DNA of 64,000 nt from Chelativorans sp. AA-79 (lineage in GTDB: Bacteria > Pseudomonadota > Alphaproteobacteria > Rhizobiales > Rhizobiaceae), in NCBI RefSeq assembly GCF_029457495.1, contig NZ_CP120361.1, positions 744,001-808,000 of the forward strand, given 5' to 3'. Below, one piece after another: positions 59,782 to 64,000 of the stretch. Each line of letters opens with the position of its first letter. Position 1 is the first letter of the stretch. The position numbers and the translations under genes were made by a program. The notes beneath the pieces are model-generated. The model did not search any database and was not told the origin of the DNA. It saw only the letters and a list, made by a program, of their open reading frames with translations.

Positions 59782-61984
59782 GCCAGCTCCGCGGTTTCCA
59801 GCCGAGCAGCCGCATCGCGTTCGCCGTCACCAGCACCGTCGCGCCCGTATCCGCCAGGATCGCCGGCCACAGACCGGTAATGCCCAGGATGGTGGTGAAG
59901 AAGAAGAGGACCTTCAGCCCGATCGCGATCGTGATGTTCTGCCGGATATTGCCCATGGTGCGCCTTGAAAGCTCCACCATGGCGGCAACATCGCTTACCC
60001 GCCCGTGCAGGATGGCGGCATCGGCGGTCTCCAGCGCCACGTCGGTGCCGCCCCCCATGGCAATGCCGATATCGGCGGCGGCGAGCGCCGGGGCGTCGTT
60101 GATGCCGTCGCCTACCTTGCCGACCTTCAGACCGCCGGCCTTCAATTCTCCCACGATGCGGCTCTTGTCCTCCGGCAGAAGCTCGGCACGAGCCTCGATG
60201 TTCAGAGAGCCGGCGATCGCCTCCGCCGTGCGCCGGTTATCTCCGGTCAGCATCAAGGCGCGAATGCCCTGCGCCTCGAGATTTGCAAGCCCGGAGCGGG
60301 CGTCCTCCCGCGGCTCGTCGCGCATGGCGATGGCCCCGAGCGCCTTTTCTCCCACGAGCAGGACGGATACGGTCTTGCCCTCGTCGTTGAACGTGGCGAG
60401 TGAGCGCGACTGCTCCTTCGAGAGCGCCTGCCGCTCGCCCGCGGCGTTGACGGAGCCCAGGAAGAGCGGTCGCCCTTCAACAGTCCCCGTCACACCTTTG
60501 CCGCCGACGGCAGCACTTCTCGTGGCTTCGGGAATGGCGATGCCCTCCTGGGCAGCGCGTTCCAGGATGGCGGCGGCGAGCGGATGACTGGAACCCTGTT
60601 CAAGCGCGGAGGCCAGCCGCAGCACCTCGCGCTGGTCGCCGTCGAACGCGATGATGTCGGTCACCTTCGGCTTGCCTTCGGTCAGCGTGCCCGTCTTGTC
60701 GAATGCGATCGCCTGCAACCGGCCTGCGCCTTCGAGCACCGCTCCGCCCTTCATGAGCAGACCGCGCCGCGCGCCGGAGGCGAGTGCGGCGGCAATGGCC
60801 GCCGGCGTGGAGATCACCAGCGCGCAGGGACAGCCGATGAGGAGGATCGCCAGCCCCTTATAGACCCATTCCGACCAGGGCTCGCCCGTGGCGAGCGGCG
60901 GGAGGCACGCGACGAGAGCCGCCAGCACCACCACGCCCGGCGTATAGTAGCGGGAAAAGCGGTTGATGAAGCGCTCGGTCGGCGCCTTCTTCTCCTGCGC
61001 CTCCTCGACCAGCTTGATGACGCGGGCGATGGTGTTGTCCTCCGCCGCCGCGGTCACGCCCACGCGCAGCGCCGCATTGCCGTTCACCGTGCCCGCGAAC
61101 ACCGGGTCCCCCGGTCCCTTGGAATTCGGAATGCTTTCGCCCGTTACGGGCGCCTCGTTGACGCTGCTTTCTCCGGACAGAATCTCGCCGTCGGCGGCGA
61201 TCCGGTCACCGGGACGCACCAGGATCACGTCGCCGACCGAGAGCCGTTCTGCGGGAATCTCCTCGATTCCGCCCTTCCTCTCCACGCGGGCAAGCCTGGG
61301 CACGAGATCGGCAAGCCCGCGTATGCTGGCGCGCGAACGGTCGGCCGCCACCCCTTCCAGCAGTTCCCCGACCAGGAAAAGGAAGATGACGGCAGCGGCT
61401 TCCTGGACCGCACCGATGAAGATGGCGCCCACTGCGGCGATTGTCATCAGCGTCTCGATGGAAAAGGGCGTCCCGGTCACGGCCGCGGCAAAGGCGCGGC
61501 GGGCGATCGGCACAAGTCCTACAAGCATCGCAAGGCCAAAGAACCACTGCTCGTATCGCGGCAGAAGCCAGCCGGCACCGTAAGCGACCAGGAATGCCAG
61601 GCCCGATGCCAGGGTAAGCTGTACTGCGGGCCGCTGCCACCATCGTGCCTCGCGGGTGATGCCTCGATGTATCGTATCGTCAGGGATGTCGCGCGAGCCA
61701 CCACCGCTGCAGCATGGAGCCGCGCAGGCTTCGGCGCCGTTTGCGCCGGGACCCGTCGTCGTCTGAGGGGCGATGCGATAGCCGAGCCGCGTCACCCGCC
61801 TTGCGATCTCGGAGTCAAGTTGTGCCCCGTCTGCATGCTCTACGGTCATCGTGCCGCTCACGACTGAAACCGCGACATCCTCGACACCCGGTATGCGGCG
61901 CACGGCCGTGTCGACCTTCTGCGCACAGCCCGCGCAGTCCATGCCGTCGACCCGATAGCGGCTCTTGCGTGCTGCCTCGGCCAT
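59714..61984 (-). CDS. zntA: Heavy-metal-exporting P-type ATPase (Zn/Cd/Pb type)
   Basis: A 756-residue P1B ATPase. The N-terminal metal domain has GMDCAGC (C17, C20). The membrane CPC motif is in IGCPCALVIS (about 382-384), the phosphorylation site is DKTGTLTEGKP (about 424), the HP motif is SSHPLAAAIL, and GDGINDAPALA is the hinge. A CCSGGG segment near 72-77 resembles a second metal site. CPC with these features suits Zn(II)/Cd(II)/Pb(II) export. AAGGAGG precedes the ATG. Divergent from a MerR gene; the last roughly 22 codons lie within the overlap with the importer permease. Confidence 0.93.
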   Translation of the reverse strand: MAEAARKSRYRVDGMDCAGCAQKVDTAVRRIPGVEDVAVSVVSGTMTVEHADGAQLDSEIARRVTRLGYRIAPQTTTGPGANGAEACAAPCCSGGGSRDIPDDTIHRGITREARWWQRPAVQLTLASGLAFLVAYGAGWLLPRYEQWFFGLAMLVGLVPIARRAFAAAVTGTPFSIETLMTIAAVGAIFIGAVQEAAAVIFLFLVGELLEGVAADRSRASIRGLADLVPRLARVERKGGIEEIPAERLSVGDVILVRPGDRIAADGEILSGESSVNEAPVTGESIPNSKGPGDPVFAGTVNGNAALRVGVTAAAEDNTIARVIKLVEEAQEKKAPTERFINRFSRYYTPGVVVLAALVACLPPLATGEPWSEWVYKGLAILLIGCPCALVISTPAAIAAALASGARRGLLMKGGAVLEGAGRLQAIAFDKTGTLTEGKPKVTDIIAFDGDQREVLRLASALEQGSSHPLAAAILERAAQEGIAIPEATRSAAVGGKGVTGTVEGRPLFLGSVNAAGERQALSKEQSRSLATFNDEGKTVSVLLVGEKALGAIAMRDEPREDARSGLANLEAQGIRALMLTGDNRRTAEAIAGSLNIEARAELLPEDKSRIVGELKAGGLKVGKVGDGINDAPALAAADIGIAMGGGTDVALETADAAILHGRVSDVAAMVELSRRTMGNIRQNITIAIGLKVLFFFTTILGITGLWPAILADTGATVLVTANAMRLLGWKPRSWPKSPSARPSAHGAAQTGRRTPG

Positions 61985-62021
61985 TCATCGCCTCCTTGAT
62001 CTCGTACGACGGCAGGCCTAC

Positions 62022-62042
62022 CTCCTCTAGCGACTAGAGGAG
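62022..62042. promoter_or_regulatory. MerR-type operator between zntA and merR
   Basis: Half-sites CTCCTCTAG (62022-62030) and CTAGAGGAG (62034-62042) form a perfect palindrome with a 3-base centre. A long spacer promoter overlapping such a dyad is the usual MerR arrangement. It lies 38 bp before zntA and 11 bp before the MerR start. Confidence 0.7.
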
Positions 62043-62052
62043 CAAGCAAAAA

Positions 62053-62481
62053 ATGACTGCACGCGGATTTTCCATCGGCGAGGCCGCCCGGCAGAGCGGC
62101 GTCAAGGTGCCCACGATCCGGTTTTACGAGCAGATCGGCCTCCTTCCGGCGCCGCCGCGTAGCGAAGGCAACCGGAGGCAATATGGCGAGAAGGACCTGA
62201 ATCGCCTGGCCTTCATACGCCACGCACGGGAGCTGGGCTTCGAGGTCGCAGATATCCGCGAGCTCCTGACGATGACGGAGCAGCCGCAAAGTTCCTGCCA
62301 CGAGGCCGACAGCATAGCCGCGAGGCATCTCCGCGAGATCGAGGAGCGGATCACCAAGCTCCAGGCCTTGCGGGGCGAATTGAGGAGAATGGTCGAGGAG
62401 TGCGGACACGGAAAGGTGTGCGAGTGCCGCGTCATCCAGGTTCTGGCCGATCATGGCGAGTGCCGCAGTCACACGCATTGA
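62053..62481 (+). CDS. MerR-family metal-responsive regulator (ZntR/CadR-like)
   Basis: A 142-residue MerR activator. Helix-turn-helix FSIGEAARQSGVKVPTIRFYEQIGLL (about 6-31), a coiled dimerisation helix (about 80-110), and a C-terminal metal loop CGHGKVCECRVI, with a further SCHEAD site. Cysteine pattern is of the Zn/Cd/Pb branch, not the copper or mercury branch. It is divergent from the ATPase gene across the operator and should activate zntA when metal is in excess. Confidence 0.92.
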   Translation: MTARGFSIGEAARQSGVKVPTIRFYEQIGLLPAPPRSEGNRRQYGEKDLNRLAFIRHARELGFEVADIRELLTMTEQPQSSCHEADSIAARHLREIEERITKLQALRGELRRMVEECGHGKVCECRVIQVLADHGECRSHTH

Positions 62482-62526
62482 TCGCCAGTTCTGCGGAAAG
62501 CCAAGTCGCCTCGCGGATGCTCCGCG

Positions 62527-63546
62527 CTATCTGTCCACGGGCTTCCCGGTCGATTGGCGGACATGCAGTTCCGGCTTGATCAGCACCTGGACAGGGTTCA
62601 CCTCCGCTCCGTTCAGCCTGTCGAGCAGCACGCGGGCGGCACGCCGGCCCACCTCCCGCTGGCCGTTCCAGACCGTCGTCAGCGCCGGGGTGGCGATCGC
62701 TGCCTCTTCGAGATCGTCGTAGCCGGTCACGGAGATATCGACGCCCGGCACGAGCCCGGCGCGGGCGATGCCGTTCATGAGGCCGATGGCGACAAGATCG
62801 TTCCAGCAGACCGCGGCCGTCGGCTTGTCCTTCAGTGCCAGGAAAGCGCCCGTCATTTCGAAGCCCGCCTGCTTCGTGCGCGGGCCGGGGAAGCGCCATC
62901 CCGGCCGCACTTCCAAGCCGGCCTTCTGCATGGCCGCCACATAGCCCTGATATCGGTCACGGCCCGTCGAGGTCTGGTCGGTGCCGCCGACCATCGCGAT
63001 GCGCGTGTGGCCGAGCGAGATGAGGTGGTTCGTGGCAAGCCCGATTCCATAGGCGTCGTCACCGCGGAAGACAGGCACGCGCGCGCCCTCCACCGTGCGG
63101 GCGATGAGGACGGCCGGAAGCCCATTGTCCTCCGCCATCCGGATGTCCTCGGGGGGCGTGCCGATGGCGGGCGACATGATCACGCCGTCGGCGCCGAGCT
63201 GCAGCAGCGTGTCGAGGAAGGTGCGCTGCTTCTCCAGTTGGTCATAGTGGTTCGACAGCAGAAAAGTCTGGCGCGAGCGGTCGAGCTCGCTTTCGATGGA
63301 GCGCAGGATCTCGGCGAAGAACGGGTTCATGATGTCGTGCACCACGACGCCCACGATGCCCGACCGGGATGTGCGCAGGCTTGCCGCCCGCCGGTTGTAG
63401 ATGTAGCCGATCGCCCGCGCGTGCTCCTTGATGCGCTGGCGCGTGGCCTCCGCCACGAGGGGGCTGTCCCGCAACGCCAGCGAAACCGTTGCCGTCGACA
63501 CGCCCAGGGCGTCGGCAATGGTGGAAAGCTTGATCTTCTGCGCCAG
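62527..63546 (-). CDS. LacI-family regulator with a non-canonical (CTG) start
   Basis: A 339-residue LacI/GalR regulator. The helix-turn-helix reads STIADALGVSTATVSLALRD, followed by IGYIYNRRAASLRTSRSGIVG and the sugar-binding domain; the C-terminus is full length. The in-frame stop at about 63594-63592 leaves no ATG, GTG or TTG before the helix-turn-helix; GTG 63501 would cut it. CTG 63546 has GAAGGAGG 6 bases upstream and gives LAQKIKLSTIADALG, the normal family start. It probably starts at CTG. A palindrome upstream (63584-63600) suggests self-control. Its target is unknown. Confidence 0.8.
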   Translation of the reverse strand: MAQKIKLSTIADALGVSTATVSLALRDSPLVAEATRQRIKEHARAIGYIYNRRAASLRTSRSGIVGVVVHDIMNPFFAEILRSIESELDRSRQTFLLSNHYDQLEKQRTFLDTLLQLGADGVIMSPAIGTPPEDIRMAEDNGLPAVLIARTVEGARVPVFRGDDAYGIGLATNHLISLGHTRIAMVGGTDQTSTGRDRYQGYVAAMQKAGLEVRPGWRFPGPRTKQAGFEMTGAFLALKDKPTAAVCWNDLVAIGLMNGIARAGLVPGVDISVTGYDDLEEAAIATPALTTVWNGQREVGRRAARVLLDRLNGAEVNPVQVLIKPELHVRQSTGKPVDR

Positions 63547-63583
63547 CGCGCCCCTCCTTCGCGGAGCTGCCTCTTCGGGTGCT

Positions 63584-63600
63584 CCTTAAACTGTTTAAGG
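63584..63600. promoter_or_regulatory. LacI-type operator
   Basis: CCTTAAACTGTTTAAGG is a perfect odd-centred palindrome, 38 bp upstream of the CTG start. It has the form of a LacI-family operator and likely binds the adjacent regulator. Confidence 0.55.
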
Positions 63601-63628
63601 CTCGCTTATGCCATCGCGCTCGGGAAGG

Positions 63629-64000
63629 TCAAAGCTTTTTTGCCAGCGTCTCGGTCTCGGCGGTGGGGAGACTGCGGCTGGCAAGCCGCAGCCGATGCTC
63701 GCGATGCACGATGTAGAGGCCGCTCGCTACGATGATGGCCGCTCCCACGAGCGTGGCTGCGTCCGGCAATTGGCCGAAGACGAGATAGCCGAGGCCGATC
63801 ATCCACACGATCTGCAGATAGGGATAGGGTGCCAATGCGATGGTCGTCGCCTGGCGGAAGGCGAGGATGAGGAGCCAGTGCCCGACGCCTCCGAAGAAGC
63901 CGAGCGACAGGAGGACCGCCCATTGCAGCGGCTCCTGCGGCAGGGAGCCGTAGAGCGGCACGGCGGGCGCCATCAGGATCACCGGGCACAGCGCGGAATA
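63629..64000 (-). CDS. EamA/DMT-family transporter, C-terminal part (5' end outside window)
   Basis: A C-terminal fragment of 123 codons, open to the window end, of a DMT-superfamily exporter. It has four visible helices and the end of the second EamA repeat (SLGFFGGVGHWLLILAFRQATTIALAPYPYLQIVWMIGLGYLVFGQLPD). The last 20 residues are polar. The start is beyond base 64000. It ends 28 bp before the LacI operator. Substrate unknown. Confidence 0.85.
   Translation of the reverse strand, partial: YSALCPVILMAPAVPLYGSLPQEPLQWAVLLSLGFFGGVGHWLLILAFRQATTIALAPYPYLQIVWMIGLGYLVFGQLPDAATLVGAAIIVASGLYIVHREHRLRLASRSLPTAETETLAKKL

Noticed and set aside
1..64000. tRNA, rRNA, CRISPR arrays, insertion sequences and prophage
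   Set aside because: None was recognised on either strand; no transposase, integrase or regularly spaced repeats were seen.

Overview
The window looks like chromosomal DNA of a high-GC alphaproteobacterium of the order Hyphomicrobiales (Rhizobiales), probably Phyllobacteriaceae-like. This is an inference from gene content and order: an etfB-etfA-hbd cluster preceded by a small HIG1-type protein and a PduO-type cobalamin adenosyltransferase, an agl alpha-glucoside transporter with its own LacI regulator, many ABC importers and many LacI/TetR regulators. No 16S rRNA, tRNA, phage, insertion sequence or CRISPR array was seen.

Layout. 1-6.7 kb: the 3' end of fadE, an intergenic palindromic repeat, then a minus-strand beta-oxidation/electron-transfer cluster (hbd, etfA, etfB) with a rhomboid protease, cobalamin adenosyltransferase, HIG1 protein and an SDR. 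6.7-15.2 kb: housekeeping and scattered genes (YihY, DMT exporter, GluQRS, AlkA, HNH nuclease, DsbB, YqaA, glycosyltransferase, FAD oxidoreductase) and a Trk remnant. 15.3-29.8 kb: a tightly coupled, apparently uncharacterised catabolic locus. It has a LacI regulator, a heparinase II/III-fold enzyme, a five-gene oligopeptide-type ABC importer whose binding protein has an in-frame amber codon, a DUF2264 protein, a 2-hydroxyacid dehydrogenase, an acyltransferase fused to an unknown domain, and a ThuA-like protein. The enzymes lack signal peptides, so the importer probably delivers oligosaccharides for processing in the cytoplasm.

29.9-41.1 kb: two paralogous TetR regulators facing each other tail to tail, a tripartite tricarboxylate transporter (tctC-B-A), a divergent Gfo/Idh/MocA-DUF993-isomerase operon, and a sugar ABC importer without an ATPase. 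Three similar 16-bp GTAAC-type palindromes at the operon starts suggest one TetR regulon. 41.1-49.7 kb: a three-gene TrpXYZ-like ABC importer, a SIS-domain deaminase with nagA (amino sugar catabolism), a LysE exporter and rlmN. 48.6-55.0 kb: the agl transporter operon aglE-F-G-K with divergent aglR, but without the aglA glucosidase. 

55.0-62.5 kb: an 870-bp gene-free stretch with two strong hairpins and two 17-bp metal-type palindromes leads into a four-gene Mn/Zn/Fe-type ABC importer. The last permease gene of that importer overlaps, tail to tail, a zinc/cadmium P-type ATPase gene that is divergent from its MerR regulator across a perfect MerR operator. 62.5-64 kb: a LacI regulator with no canonical start codon in frame (probably CTG) and a DMT transporter cut by the window end.

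Recurring theme: in five separate transporter operons the gap between the solute-binding-protein gene and the first membrane gene carries a strong GC-rich hairpin, as expected if the binding-protein mRNA is made or kept in excess.
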